A stretch of 64,000 nucleotides of DNA from Miltoncostaea sp050249835 (GCA_050249835.1 JBFWPT010000002.1:1-64000); one strand, 5' to 3'. Shown: positions 24,601-33,862, counted from the stretch's first letter. Notes: generated by a model from the sequence alone, not told the origin. Program-made: numbers and translations.

Positions 24601-25908
24601 CCCGTCCAGGGCCGCGCGGAGGCGCGCGGCGGAGCCCGCGGGCATCAGGGCGCGCACCCGGGTGCCGTCGGGGGTGCTCTCCTGCTCCACCTCGGAGCCG
24701 TCGTTGTAGATCGAGGCCAGCAGGCCGCCCCGGTCGTAGGGGATCGTGAGGTCGATCCGGGTGAGGCGCTCCCGCGCGGCCTCGGCGAGGGCGTGGACGA
24801 GGTCCCCGATCCCCTCGCCCGTCGTGGCGGACACCTGGATGGCGTCCGGGGAGCGGTTCGACATGGCGGCGCGCTCGTCGGGGCCGGCCAGGTCGATCTT
24901 GTTCAGCACCAGCAGCCGGGGCACGTCGCCCGCGCCGATCTCCTCCAGCACCTCGTCCACGGCCCGGGCCCGGTCGGCCCGGCGCGTCTCCGGCTCGGAG
25001 GAGTCGGCGACGTGGAGGATCAGGTCCGCGTCCCGGACCTCCTCCAGGGTCGCGGAGAACGCCTTCACGAGCTGGTGGGGGAGGTGCCGGATGAAGCCGA
25101 CCGTGTCGGACAGGAGCACCTCGTGCCCCTCGCAGTCGACCCGCCGGGTGGTGGGGTCGAGCGTCTCGAACAGCGCGTCGTCGGCGCTCACCCCGGCGCC
25201 CGTGAGGGCGTTCATCAGGCTCGACTTGCCGGCGTTGGTGTAGCCGGCCAGGGCGATCCGGGGCGTCGGGGACGCCACCCGCCGCTCGCGCTGGGTGCCG
25301 CGGGAGCGCTCCACGTCCCGCAGCCGGCGCCGCAGGGCCGCCATGCGGTTGCGCACGAGCCGCCGGTCCGACTCCAGCTGGGACTCACCGGGGCCGCGGG
25401 TGCCGACGCCGGCGCCGAGGCGCTCCAGGTGCTGCCAGAGACCCTCCTGGCGGGCGTAGGAGTACTCGAGCTGGGCGAGCTCCACCTGCAGCTTGCCCTC
25501 GGCCGACCGTGCGTGCTGGGCGAAGATGTCGAGGATCACGGCGGTGCGGTCCACCACGCGGGTGCCGAGCCGGTCCTCCAGGGCCCGCTGCTGGCCGGGG
25601 GTGAGCTGGCCCTCCGCGGCCACGAGGTCCGGCTTGTGGCGGATGACGAGCTCCTTCAGCTCGGTCAGCTTGCCGGTGCCGAGGTAGGTGCGCGGCCAGG
25701 GCGTCTCGCGGTGCTGCACGAGCGTGGTGATGACCTCGGCCCCCGCCGTCCGCAGCAGCTCGTCGAGCTCCTCCAGCCGGTCGCGCTCCTCGTCGCCGGA
25801 GCAGTCGAGCGAGGCGATGACCAGCGCGCGCTCGGGGCCGCCCCGGGACAGCTCGTCCTCGGGGCGCGACGCCGACCCGCGGTACGTCCGTTGCAGCTCA
25901 CCCATCAC
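24592..25908 (-). CDS. hflX: Ribosome-associated GTPase HflX
   Basis: The 438-aa protein has the HflX N-terminal domain (YLGTGKLTEL, then LTPGQQRALEDRLGTRVVDRT) and the helical linker GVGTRGPGESQLESDRR. The GTPase domain has G1 GYTNAGKSSLMN, G3 DTVGFIRHLP and G4 NKID. HflX splits stalled or hibernating ribosomes. The start is GTG 25908 or ATG 25905, adjacent codons; both give essentially the same protein. Confidence 0.93.
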   Translation of the reverse strand: MMGELQRTYRGSASRPEDELSRGGPERALVIASLDCSGDEERDRLEELDELLRTAGAEVITTLVQHRETPWPRTYLGTGKLTELKELVIRHKPDLVAAEGQLTPGQQRALEDRLGTRVVDRTAVILDIFAQHARSAEGKLQVELAQLEYSYARQEGLWQHLERLGAGVGTRGPGESQLESDRRLVRNRMAALRRRLRDVERSRGTQRERRVASPTPRIALAGYTNAGKSSLMNALTGAGVSADDALFETLDPTTRRVDCEGHEVLLSDTVGFIRHLPHQLVKAFSATLEEVRDADLILHVADSSEPETRRADRARAVDEVLEEIGAGDVPRLLVLNKIDLAGPDERAAMSNRSPDAIQVSATTGEGIGDLVHALAEAARERLTRIDLTIPYDRGGLLASIYNDGSEVEQESTPDGTRVRALMPAGSAARLRAALDGAL

Positions 25909-25938
25909 GGACCATGATGCCCGCTCGGCGCGCCGGTG

Positions 25939-26571
25939 TCAGATCGTGGGGGCCCCCGGGACGCCGAAAGGGGAGACGCAGCGGTCCAGCAGCAGCCCGC
26001 GGAGCGCCGTGGCGCGGGCGCCGTTGGGCCGCTTCTCCTTGCGGAGCTGCTGGGTCCAGGTGCGGCACGACCGGTCGGCGGCCGTCCGGGCGATGAGGCG
26101 GCCCGAGGCCGTCCCCCGGCCCGCGGCGTCCACCGCGTAGACGAGCACGATCCCGGCCTCGCCGGCCATCCGGAAGTGGACCGAGTCGCCGTTCACGAGC
26201 CGCGCCTCCAGCGGCGTGCGCGAGAGCACCAGGCCCCCGCCGCGCGGCTTCGCCCGCACCGGCCGGAGGATCGTGACGCCGATGGCCCGCGCGTCCCACG
26301 GGAGCCGCACCACGGCCTCGCCGCCGGGGCGCAGGCGGACGGCCGGGATGCCCTTGGCGAGCCCGCCCAGCCCGGGCGCGACGACCTGCCGGCTCGCCCC
26401 GAGCCAGGTGCCCGGCCCCGGCTGCAGCACCAGCGGCGGCGATGCGGCGGGATAGACCATGTAGCCCGCGTCGGGGCTGGCGGACACGGTCTGGGCCGAG
26501 GCGAGCGCGGGCGCCGCCAGAACGATGGCCCCGCCCACCATGGCGGCGCGTCGGAAGACGAGGGTCGTCAC
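25939..26571 (-). CDS. Secreted protein of unknown function (210 aa)
   Basis: I chose GTG 26571 because GGAGGAACACC lies immediately upstream; an in-frame ATG at 26637 would only add sequence without Shine-Dalgarno. A signal peptide (RRAAMVGGAIVLAAPALASAQ) follows the first residues. The mature part is beta-rich, with two cysteines near the C-terminus (RSCRTW and LDRCVS). A TATACC upstream (about 26627) is a plausible -10. No family recognised. Confidence 0.6.
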   Translation of the reverse strand: MTTLVFRRAAMVGGAIVLAAPALASAQTVSASPDAGYMVYPAASPPLVLQPGPGTWLGASRQVVAPGLGGLAKGIPAVRLRPGGEAVVRLPWDARAIGVTILRPVRAKPRGGGLVLSRTPLEARLVNGDSVHFRMAGEAGIVLVYAVDAAGRGTASGRLIARTAADRSCRTWTQQLRKEKRPNGARATALRGLLLDRCVSPFGVPGAPTI

Positions 26572-26734
26572 GGTGTTCCTCCCGGTCGAGGGTGCATCAT
26601 GCACGCCCGGGCGCGTGAGCGTCAGGTATACCGGCACGCCCCGACCATCGCGAGGTGAGGACCCCGTGCCCGCGGGGGTAACACCCCGGGGATGCCGTGC
26701 CCGCCACCCCCCGCGGCCCCCGCCCGCGCTTCAC

Positions 26735-26740
26735 TAGCAT
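26735..26740 (+). promoter_or_regulatory. -10 hexamer TAGCAT before treS-mak (leaderless start)
   Basis: TAGCAT lies seven bases before ATG 26748, placing the predicted transcription start on or next to the start codon. No Shine-Dalgarno is present. The same layout recurs at several unit starts in this window. Confidence 0.45.
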
Positions 26741-29700
26741 GCCCGCGATGACGCCCCCGGAGACCGGTCCCCTGGCCGACGACGCCCCCGACTGGTACCG
26801 CGACGCGGTCATCTACGAGCTCCACGTCCGGGCCTTCATGGACAGCGACGAGGACGGGATCGGGGACTTCCGCGGCCTCATCTCGAAGCTCGACTACCTG
26901 CACGACCTCGGGGTCACGGCGATCTGGCTGCTGCCGTTCTACCCCTCGCCGCTCCGCGACGACGGCTACGACATCGCCGACTACCGCAGCGTCAACCCGT
27001 CGTACGGCTCGATGCGCGACGTCGCGAGGCTCATCCGCTCCGCCCACGAGCGCGGCCTGCGCGTCATCACCGAGCTCGTCCTGAACCACACCTCGGACCA
27101 GCACCCGTGGTTCCAGCGCGCGCGCCGCGCCCCCGCCGGGAGCCGCTGGCGCAACTTCTACGTGTGGAGCGACACCCCCGAGCGGTACCGGGACGCGCGC
27201 ATCATCTTCAAGGACTTCGAGACGTCCAACTGGTCCTGGGACCCGGTGGCCGGCCAGTACTACTGGCACCGCTTCTACTCCCACCAGCCGGACCTGAACT
27301 TCGAGAACGCCGAGGTCCGTCGGGCGCTGTTCTCCCAGGTGGACCACTGGTTCCGGATGGGCATCGACGGGCTCCGCCTGGACGCCGTGCCGTACCTCTA
27401 CGAGCGCGAGCGCACGAGCTGCGAGAACCTCCCGGAGACGCACGGCTTCCTGCGCGAGCTGCGCGCGCACGTCGACGAGACCTTCCCCAACCGGATGCTC
27501 CTCGCCGAGGCGAACCAGTGGCCCGAGGACGCCATCGAGTACTTCGGCGACGGCGACGAGTGCCACATGGCGTTCCACTTCCCGCTGATGCCGCGGCTGT
27601 TCATGTCGATCCAGATGGAGGACCGCTTCCCCATCATCGACATCCTCCAGCAGACGCCGGAGCTGCCCGAGGGCTGCCAGTGGGCGCTCTTCCTGCGCAA
27701 CCACGACGAGCTCACGCTGGAGATGGTCACCGACGAGGAGCGCGACTACATGTACCGGGTCTACGCGCACGAGCGCGAGGCCCGCATCAACCTGGGCATC
27801 CGCCGCCGCCTGGCCCCGCTGCTCGGCAACGACCGGGCCAAGATCGAGCTGATGAACGGCCTCCTGCTGTCCCTGCCGGGCACGCCGGTCATCTACTACG
27901 GCGACGAGATCGGGATGGGCGACAACGTCTACCTCGGCGACCGCGACGGCGTGCGCACCCCGATGCAGTGGACCGGCGACCGCAACGCCGGCTTCTCGCG
28001 GGCCAACCCGCAGCGCCTCTTCCTGCCGCCGATCATCGACCCCGAGTTCCACTACGAGCAGGTCAACGTCGAGAACCAGGCCAAGAACGGCGGCTCGCTG
28101 CTCTGGTGGATGCGCCGGATGCTGGCGCTGCGCAAGCGCTACGACGTCTTCGGCCGGGGCGACCTCGAGTTCCTGCATCCCGAGAACCGGCGCGTCCTCG
28201 CCTACCTGCGCAGCGACGAGGAGCGCAGCGTCCTGATCGTCGCGAACCTGTCGCGCTTCGCGCAGTACGTCGAGCTGGACCTGTCGCGCTTCCGCGGCGC
28301 CGAGCCGGTCGAGCTGACCGGCCAGACGCGGTTCCCGCCGATCGGCGAGCTGCCCTACCTGCTCACCCTGGGCCCGCACGCCGTCTACTGGCTCGTCATC
28401 GAGAAGGCGGAGGCCGAGACCGAGGCGGAGGACGTCGGGCCGCCCGTCATCGAGGCCACCGGGGCGATCGACCACCTCGTCACCGGCCGGCTGCGCGAGT
28501 CCTTCGAGCGCGCCCTGGCCCGCTTCCTGCCGGGGCGGCGCTGGTTCGCCGGCAAGGCCCGCGTCATCCGGGGCGTCACCGTCCTCGACTCCCTGCCGCT
28601 CACGGGCGGCAAGTCGCCCATGGGCGCCCGCGTGCTCGTCGTGCGCGTCGAGTACGGGGAGGGCGAGCCCGAGACCTACGCCGTCCCGCTCACCCTGCTG
28701 GAGGGGGAGCGCGCGGAGTACCTGCTGGCGGACGCGCCCCGCAGCGTGGTGGCGCGCATCAAGCGCCGCGGCGGTGAGCCGGCGGTGCTCGCCGACGCCC
28801 TCGTCGACGCCGACGTGGGCCGGGCCCTGCTCGACGTGGTGCGCGGGCGCCGCAACCTGCGCGGCGTGTCCGGCGGCCGCCTCGCGGGGCGGCCCACGCC
28901 GGCGCTGCGCGCGGCGCTCGACGGCTCCGAGCCGCCCGAGCCGTCGACGTTCCGGGCGGAGCAGAGCAACACCTCGGTCATCTTCGGCCAGAGCCTCATC
29001 CTCAAGCTGTTCCGCAAGATCGAGGCGGGCGTGAACCCCGACCTGGAGCTCGGCCGCTACCTCACCGAGCGGGGCGGCTTCTCCGGCACCCCGCCGGTGG
29101 CCGGGTCGCTGGAGTACGTCGCCGACGGCGGCGAGCCCGCGACGCTGGCGATCGTCCACCGGTTCGTGCCGAACGAGGGCGACTCGTGGCGGTACACGCT
29201 CGACTCGCTCGGCCTGTTCTACGACCGGGTCGTGACCGAGCACATGCGCGCCGGCGGCCCCCCGCCGCCCGACACCTCGGCGCCCCTGCTGGAGCGGGCG
29301 GCGGCACCCGTCCCGGCCGAGATCGACGAGATGGTGGGCTCGTACATCCAGTCGGCGCAGCTCATGGGCCGGCGCGTCGCCGAGATGCACGTCGCGCTCG
29401 CGGGCGACGGCATCGATCCCGGCCTCGCCCCCGAGCCGTTCACCCCGCACTACCAGCGCGGCGTCTACCAGTCCCTGCGCAACCTCACGGCGCGCACGAT
29501 GAGCGCGCTGCGCCGGGCCCGGTCCGGGATGGACGAGCACCTGCGCGCGCAGGCCGAGGAGCTGCTGGCCGCCCAGCCGGCCCTGCTCGACCGCTTCGCC
29601 GCGCTCACCCGCGGGCCGCTGTCGGCGATGCGCATCCGCTGCCATGGCGACCTGCACCTCGGCCAGGTGCTCAACACCGGGCGCGACTTCATGATCATCG

Positions 29701-30143
29701 ACTTCGAGGGCGAGCCCGCCCGGTCCATCGGCGACCGCCGGGTCAAGCGCACCCCGATGCGCGACGTGGCCGGGATGCTGCGCTCGTTCCAGTACGCCAC
29801 CTCCGCCGCGCTGCTGGACCAGGCGGCCCGCGGGCTGGTGGAGCCGGGCAGCGAGGCGGAGCACGAGTTGGAGGCGTGGGGCCGGGCCTGGTGCGACGGC
29901 GTCTCGGCCGCCTTCCTCGGCGCCTACCTGGAGCACTCCGAGGGTGGGTCCTGGATCCCGGACGACCCGGAGGACCTGGCCGTGCTCCTCGACACCTCGC
30001 TGCTGGAGAAGGCCGTCTACGAGCTGGACTACGAGCTCAACAACCGGCCGACCTGGGTGCCGATCGCCCTGCTCGGCGTGCGGGACCTCCTGGCCGGCGG
30101 CCCGGCGGCGGTGCCCGCGGGGGAGCGCTCCGGGGGGTCGTGA
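26739..30143 (+). CDS. Trehalose synthase-maltokinase fusion (TreS-Mak)
   Basis: A two-domain enzyme of about 1,134 residues. The N-terminal part (to about residue 560) is a GH13 trehalose synthase with catalytic D in IDGLRLDAVPYL, E in LLAEANQWPED and D in LRNHDELTL, interconverting trehalose and maltose. The C-terminal part (from about residue 590, FLPGRRWFAGKAR) is maltokinase with the kinase motif CHGDLHLGQVL, making maltose-1-phosphate from maltose and ATP. This feeds GlgE, encoded 13 kb downstream. Start is ATG 26739 or 26748; the latter fits a leaderless transcript. Fusion of TreS and Mak is known in other bacteria. Confidence 0.95.
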   Translation: MPAMTPPETGPLADDAPDWYRDAVIYELHVRAFMDSDEDGIGDFRGLISKLDYLHDLGVTAIWLLPFYPSPLRDDGYDIADYRSVNPSYGSMRDVARLIRSAHERGLRVITELVLNHTSDQHPWFQRARRAPAGSRWRNFYVWSDTPERYRDARIIFKDFETSNWSWDPVAGQYYWHRFYSHQPDLNFENAEVRRALFSQVDHWFRMGIDGLRLDAVPYLYERERTSCENLPETHGFLRELRAHVDETFPNRMLLAEANQWPEDAIEYFGDGDECHMAFHFPLMPRLFMSIQMEDRFPIIDILQQTPELPEGCQWALFLRNHDELTLEMVTDEERDYMYRVYAHEREARINLGIRRRLAPLLGNDRAKIELMNGLLLSLPGTPVIYYGDEIGMGDNVYLGDRDGVRTPMQWTGDRNAGFSRANPQRLFLPPIIDPEFHYEQVNVENQAKNGGSLLWWMRRMLALRKRYDVFGRGDLEFLHPENRRVLAYLRSDEERSVLIVANLSRFAQYVELDLSRFRGAEPVELTGQTRFPPIGELPYLLTLGPHAVYWLVIEKAEAETEAEDVGPPVIEATGAIDHLVTGRLRESFERALARFLPGRRWFAGKARVIRGVTVLDSLPLTGGKSPMGARVLVVRVEYGEGEPETYAVPLTLLEGERAEYLLADAPRSVVARIKRRGGEPAVLADALVDADVGRALLDVVRGRRNLRGVSGGRLAGRPTPALRAALDGSEPPEPSTFRAEQSNTSVIFGQSLILKLFRKIEAGVNPDLELGRYLTERGGFSGTPPVAGSLEYVADGGEPATLAIVHRFVPNEGDSWRYTLDSLGLFYDRVVTEHMRAGGPPPPDTSAPLLERAAAPVPAEIDEMVGSYIQSAQLMGRRVAEMHVALAGDGIDPGLAPEPFTPHYQRGVYQSLRNLTARTMSALRRARSGMDEHLRAQAEELLAAQPALLDRFAALTRGPLSAMRIRCHGDLHLGQVLNTGRDFMIIDFEGEPARSIGDRRVKRTPMRDVAGMLRSFQYATSAALLDQAARGLVEPGSEAEHELEAWGRAWCDGVSAAFLGAYLEHSEGGSWIPDDPEDLAVLLDTSLLEKAVYELDYELNNRPTWVPIALLGVRDLLAGGPAAVPAGERSGGS

Positions 30144-30144
30144 C

Positions 30145-30163
30145 GCCGGCGTTTCGCGCCGGC
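30145..30163 (+). terminator. Short hairpin after treS-mak
   Basis: GCCGGCG (30145-30151) pairs with CGCCGGC (30157-30163) over TTTCG, beginning two bases after the stop codon. Likely terminator. Confidence 0.5.
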
Positions 30164-30172
30164 CACCCGATC

Positions 30173-30188
30173 GTCACAACGCTGTCAC
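30173..30188 (+). promoter_or_regulatory. PHO-box-like direct repeat upstream of phoX
   Basis: GTCAC occurs at 30173-30177 and 30184-30188, an 11-bp period. PhoP-regulated promoters of actinobacteria carry GTTCACC-type direct repeats at the same 11-bp spacing. Its position about 65 bp before a PhoX phosphatase fits phosphate control; this is inference. Confidence 0.4.
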
Positions 30189-30251
30189 CCGCCGGCACGG
30201 GGCCGTGAGGTTGCATCGCGGCGAACCCCGTCTGCCGACCTGGAGGGTGAA

Positions 30252-31997
30252 GTGGATCCCGTCGAGACCCCTGCGCCGCCGCATGACCCGACGAGCGAGT
30301 GGCACTCGCTCGTCGACGGCCGGATGAGCCGCCGCAAGCTCCTCGCCGGCGCCGCCGCCGCGGGCGTCGCGGCCGCCGTGCCCCTGCACCTGACGACCTC
30401 CCGGGCCGCCGCGGCCCCGTCGTCGCACCGCGGCACGGTCGCGCCGACCACCGAGGACCGCCTCGTGCTGCCGCGCGGCTTCCGCGCCGACCTGATCGCG
30501 CCCTGGGGCTCGGACATCGGCGGGGGCCTGACCGCCGGCTTCAACCACGACTGGATCGGCTACTACCCGATCGACCTCCTCGAGCGCGGTTACGACCTGT
30601 CGATGCCGCACCGCGGGTTCTCGCCGCGGCGCGCGTCGAGCCGCGAGGGCGTCCTCGTCATCAACCACGAGTACACGAACCCGCTGTTCGTGAGCGGTTA
30701 CACGACCGGCACCAAGACCGCGGAGCAGATCGCCGCAGAGCAGGCCGCGGTGGGCATGTCGGTGGTGCGGGTGCGCCGCGGGCGCAACGGCCGGTGGGCC
30801 GTCGTGACCTCGGACGACACCTTCGCCCGCCGCATCGACGCGACCACGCCGTGCGTCCTGACCGGCCCGGCGGCGACGATCGACGGCGGCCCGCAGGCGG
30901 TCGGCAGCCTCGCCAACTGCAGCGGCGGCCAGACCCCGTGGGGCACGGCGCTCTCCTGTGAGGAGAACTTCGCCTTCTTCGCCCAGCCGGCCCCGGCGGG
31001 CGACGGCTGGGACCCGGCCCTCTACGGCAGGCGCCACTACGGATGGGTGGTCGAGGTGGACCCGTGGGCGCCGGACGCGCCGCCGCGCAAGCACACCGCG
31101 ATGGGCCGCTTCCGGCACGAGAACGTCGCAATCGGCGTTGCCCCCGACCGGACGGTCGTGGCCTACATGGGCGACGACCTCGCGGACTCCTGCGTCTACA
31201 AGTTCGTCGCCGACCGCAAGCTGGCGAAGGCCTCCGACCGCGAGGCCAACCTCGGCATCCTGGAGAGCGGCAAGCTCTACGTCGCCGACTTCGCGAACGG
31301 CGCCTGGGTGCTCCTGGACCTCGCCGCGCACGCCCGCCTGCGCGACGCCAAGGACCCCGTGACGGGGGCGCCGCTGTTCGCCACCCAGGCCGACGTCCTC
31401 GCCGACGCCCGCGCGGCCGCGCTCCCGGTGGGCGGGACGCCGGTGGACCGCCCCGAGGACATCGAGATCGACCCGCGCGACGGCTCGGTCTTCGTGGCCC
31501 TCACCAACAACACCGGCCACGGCAACTTCCACGGCCAGATCGTCCGCATCATCGAGGAGGGCGGCAACCCGGCCGCGACGGCCTTCGGCTGGGACATCTT
31601 CGCCGTCGGCGGCCCGCAGAGCGGGTTCTCATCGCCGGACAACCTCATCTTCGACGGCCACGGCGCCCTCTGGATGGTCACCGACATCTCCTCGTCCCGC
31701 GTGGGCAAGGGCATCTACGCCTTCCAGGGCAACAACGCGCTGTTCATGATGCCGACGCGCGGCAAGGACGCCGGGACGGCGTACCAGTTCGCGAGCGGCC
31801 CGGTGGACTGCGAGATGACCGGCCCGGCCTGGACGCCGGACGGCGAGACGCTGTTCCTCTCGGTGCAGCACCCGGGCGAGCTGTCGACCTCGGCGACCAG
31901 CCCCACGAGCCGCTGGCCGAACGGCGGGACCGACGTGCCGCGGCCGTCGAGCCTCGCGATCACCGGTCCCTGGGACCGGTTCCGCAGTGGCCGCTGA
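30252..31997 (+). CDS. phoX: PhoX-type alkaline phosphatase, Tat-exported
   Basis: The 581-aa protein begins with a twin-arginine signal (SRRKLL at residues 26-31 then a hydrophobic Ala stretch) and continues as the DUF839/PhoX beta-propeller: GFNHDWIGYYP, VINHEYTNPLF, CSGGQTPWGTALSCEENF and DRPEDIEIDPRDGSVFVALTNN. PhoX enzymes are Ca/Fe-dependent phosphomonoesterases outside the membrane. GTG 30252 follows GGAGGGTGA. An 11-bp direct repeat upstream resembles a PHO box. Stops overlap the next gene by 11 bp. Confidence 0.88.
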   Translation: MDPVETPAPPHDPTSEWHSLVDGRMSRRKLLAGAAAAGVAAAVPLHLTTSRAAAAPSSHRGTVAPTTEDRLVLPRGFRADLIAPWGSDIGGGLTAGFNHDWIGYYPIDLLERGYDLSMPHRGFSPRRASSREGVLVINHEYTNPLFVSGYTTGTKTAEQIAAEQAAVGMSVVRVRRGRNGRWAVVTSDDTFARRIDATTPCVLTGPAATIDGGPQAVGSLANCSGGQTPWGTALSCEENFAFFAQPAPAGDGWDPALYGRRHYGWVVEVDPWAPDAPPRKHTAMGRFRHENVAIGVAPDRTVVAYMGDDLADSCVYKFVADRKLAKASDREANLGILESGKLYVADFANGAWVLLDLAAHARLRDAKDPVTGAPLFATQADVLADARAAALPVGGTPVDRPEDIEIDPRDGSVFVALTNNTGHGNFHGQIVRIIEEGGNPAATAFGWDIFAVGGPQSGFSSPDNLIFDGHGALWMVTDISSSRVGKGIYAFQGNNALFMMPTRGKDAGTAYQFASGPVDCEMTGPAWTPDGETLFLSVQHPGELSTSATSPTSRWPNGGTDVPRPSSLAITGPWDRFRSGR

Positions 31998-32331
31998 GAC
32001 GCGCGCGTCGGTCGTCGTGGAGGGCCCGGGAGGGGCCCTCCACGAGATCGGCCTCGCGCACGGCCGCACCCTGGCCGGCGCGATCGACGCGCACATCGGC
32101 AACCTGCACCACAACCGTCCCTGGATCGCCGCCGAGCGCGAGGACGCGCTGGAGGCGCTGGCAGACGCCTGGGAGGAGGAGGGCGGGCCGAACTGGCTGC
32201 CGTCCCTGGACCCGGGCTGGGTGGAGCGCCGGCTCGCCGGGCTCCCCCCGGCCGAGAGGGAGCGCGAGGCCGCCGCGGTGGGCGACCTCCTGGCCTGGGC
32301 GCGCGCGCAGGGGGTCCTGGCCGCGTCCTGA
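31987..32331 (+). CDS. Uncharacterised small protein after phoX (114 aa)
   Basis: A soluble Glu/Trp-rich protein beginning MAAETRASVVVEGPGG from GTG 31987, inside the phoX 3' end. It has a short beta-rich start and a helical remainder (EREDALEALADAWEEEGG near residue 50). No family recognised. The overlap implies co-translation with phoX. A 9-bp GC-rich stem at 32349-32383 ends the unit. Confidence 0.5.
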   Translation: MAAETRASVVVEGPGGALHEIGLAHGRTLAGAIDAHIGNLHHNRPWIAAEREDALEALADAWEEEGGPNWLPSLDPGWVERRLAGLPPAEREREAAAVGDLLAWARAQGVLAAS

Positions 32332-32348
32332 CCACCGCCCCCGGTCCT

Positions 32349-32383
32349 GGCCCCCGGGTCCGCCCGGGCGCCGGCCGGGGGCC
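32349..32383. terminator. GC-rich hairpin between convergent genes
   Basis: GGCCCCCGG (32349-32357) pairs with CCGGGGGCC (32375-32383) across a 17-base loop that can form its own CCCGGGC stem. Located between the 114-aa gene and the convergent DUF1905 gene. Confidence 0.45.
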
Positions 32384-32398
32384 GCCCCGCCGACGTCC

Positions 32399-32833
32399 TC
32401 AGCGCAGGGCGTCGACGGCCGCGGCGATGCGGCGCTCGCGCGTGTCGGGGCGCTTCGCGTCGGACACCGAGCGGGCGATCTCCTTACGCCGCGAGTAGGG
32501 CAGATCGTCGAACGCGGCCCGCTGGCCCGCCGCCTGCAGCGCGGACGCCAGCTCGCCGGGGACATCGACCGTGCGCTCCTCGGTGTCCAGGGTGATCACG
32601 GCCTCGACCTCGTCGCCGATCTCGACGCCGAGCCCGGCGCGCGCGGCCTTGGACAGCCCGATGAGGTTCACCCCGCCCATGACCGCGAGGCGAAGGCGCG
32701 CGCTGCGGCCGGCGATCTCGACGCGGACGGCCGCCCGCTTGCCGCCGCCCAGTTCCGCGACCTGCGCGTCGGTGAGCTCGATCGCCGTCGCCGGGCCATG
32801 CGGCGTGAGGACGGTGCGGACGCGGACGCTCAT
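32399..32833 (-). CDS. DUF1905/YdeI-OmpD-associated family protein
   Basis: The 144-aa protein combines a small beta domain (KRAAVRVEIAGRSARLRLAVMGG) typical of DUF1905 with the C-terminal helical YdeI/OmpD-associated motif (DDLPYSRRKEIARSVSDAKRPDTRERRIAAAV). Function in this family is uncharacterised; bacteriocin tolerance has been attached to some members. It starts 7 bp after the NTF2-like gene and belongs to the tetR-led operon. Confidence 0.75.
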   Translation of the reverse strand: MSVRVRTVLTPHGPATAIELTDAQVAELGGGKRAAVRVEIAGRSARLRLAVMGGVNLIGLSKAARAGLGVEIGDEVEAVITLDTEERTVDVPGELASALQAAGQRAAFDDLPYSRRKEIARSVSDAKRPDTRERRIAAAVDALR

Positions 32834-32840
32834 GCCCCGG

Positions 32841-33236
32841 TCACGCGGCGCAGAAGCGGTCGCTCTCCTCGGGCCTGGCGTCCACCATCACGAGCGACGA
32901 CAGCCTCCCGTCGCGCACGTGGGCGAGCTGGCCGCTGAAGTTGTGGAGGGTGCGCCCGCCGCGCGCGGCGTGGACCTCGAGCATCATGAGGACGCCGTCG
33001 TCCCCGACCGGCGTGGCGTCGGTGACATCGACACGCAGGCCGGCGGTGGGGACGTCCATGGCGGCGACGGACGCGAGGTACTGGCCGGCGTCCACCCGGA
33101 CGGTCCCGCCGTCGGCGGTCGTGATGGTCCCGGCGAAGGCGTCGCCGAGCAGGGCGCGCATGGCGGCGAGGTCGTTGCGCGCGAAGGCGTCGAGGAACGC
33201 CCGGACGACGGACTCCGCGCTCGCCTCAGCCCCCAT
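32841..33236 (-). CDS. SnoaL/NTF2-like protein
   Basis: A 131-aa cone-fold protein: helical start AESVVRAFLDAFARNDLAAMRALL then sheets ending RLSSLVMVDARPEESDRF. Such proteins act as small enzymes or binding domains; no catalytic residue can be picked out here. Its ATG lies 11 bp inside the 3' end of the TetR gene. TAGGCT six bases upstream of the ATG (33243-33248, reverse strand) could provide a separate leaderless transcript. Confidence 0.75.
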   Translation of the reverse strand: MGAEASAESVVRAFLDAFARNDLAAMRALLGDAFAGTITTADGGTVRVDAGQYLASVAAMDVPTAGLRVDVTDATPVGDDGVLMMLEVHAARGGRTLHNFSGQLAHVRDGRLSSLVMVDARPEESDRFCAA

Positions 33237-33819
33237 GGCGTGAGCCTAGGACCCGTCCCAGGGCGGTGTCGAGGCCGCGCTCCAGGGCGGGGCGCGGCAG
33301 GCGGCGGGGGTCCGTGAGGGCCTGCACCGTGAGGCCGTCGACCAGGGCGACGAGTTCGCGCGCGGCCTCCGCCGCCTCGCCGGCCCCGAGGCCGGCGCCC
33401 TCCAGCGCCCCGGCGACCGACCCGGTCCAGTCGTCGTAGCGGCGCCGGGCCACCGCGGCCATGGCCGGCACCGTGCGTGCCCGCTCCAGGTACGCGAACC
33501 ACAGGCGCGCCTCGCGCCGGCGCCGGGCGTCGAGGGGGAGGCACTCGGCCAGCAGCGCGCGGGCCGCGCCCCTCGCGTCCGGCGCCGCCGCGGCGCGGCG
33601 GGCGCCGCGCTGCGCCGCCCGCGTCGCGACCAGCTCGAAGGCGTAGGTGAGCAGGGCGTCCTTGTCGGCGAAGTAGTGGGCGAGGACCCCGGTGGACCAT
33701 CCCGACTCGGCCGCGACCGCGCGCAGGGCGACGTGGTCGGCGCCGTCGCGCTCCAGCAGCGCCATCAGGGCGTCGGCGATCCCCTCCCGCCGCGCGTCAT
33801 GGTCGACCACCTTCGGCAC
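33226..33819 (-). CDS. TetR family regulator, divergent from an SMR exporter
   Basis: The 197-aa protein has the TetR HTH (ALRAVAAESGWSTGVLAHYF, about residues 31-50) and a C-terminal regulatory domain of the BetI-like type. GTG start at 33817-33819. It is divergent from the SMR exporter gene, and the only AT-rich block in the gap holds a palindrome TATATC-N8-GATATA, the obvious operator. A local repressor of the exporter and of its own operon is the likely role. Confidence 0.85.
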   Translation of the reverse strand: MPKVVDHDARREGIADALMALLERDGADHVALRAVAAESGWSTGVLAHYFADKDALLTYAFELVATRAAQRGARRAAAAPDARGAARALLAECLPLDARRRREARLWFAYLERARTVPAMAAVARRRYDDWTGSVAGALEGAGLGAGEAAEAARELVALVDGLTVQALTDPRRLPRPALERGLDTALGRVLGSRHGG

Positions 33820-33842
33820 CGGTCACCCCCTCCGGCGTCCGC

Positions 33843-33862
33843 TATATCGGACGTGTGATATA
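33843..33862. promoter_or_regulatory. TATATC-N8-GATATA palindrome, candidate TetR operator
   Basis: TATATC (33843-33848) and GATATA (33857-33862) form an inverted repeat with dyad centre between 33852 and 33853. It sits 24 bp from the TetR start and is strikingly AT-rich for this DNA. Size and placement are typical of a TetR operator overlapping divergent promoters. Confidence 0.65.
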
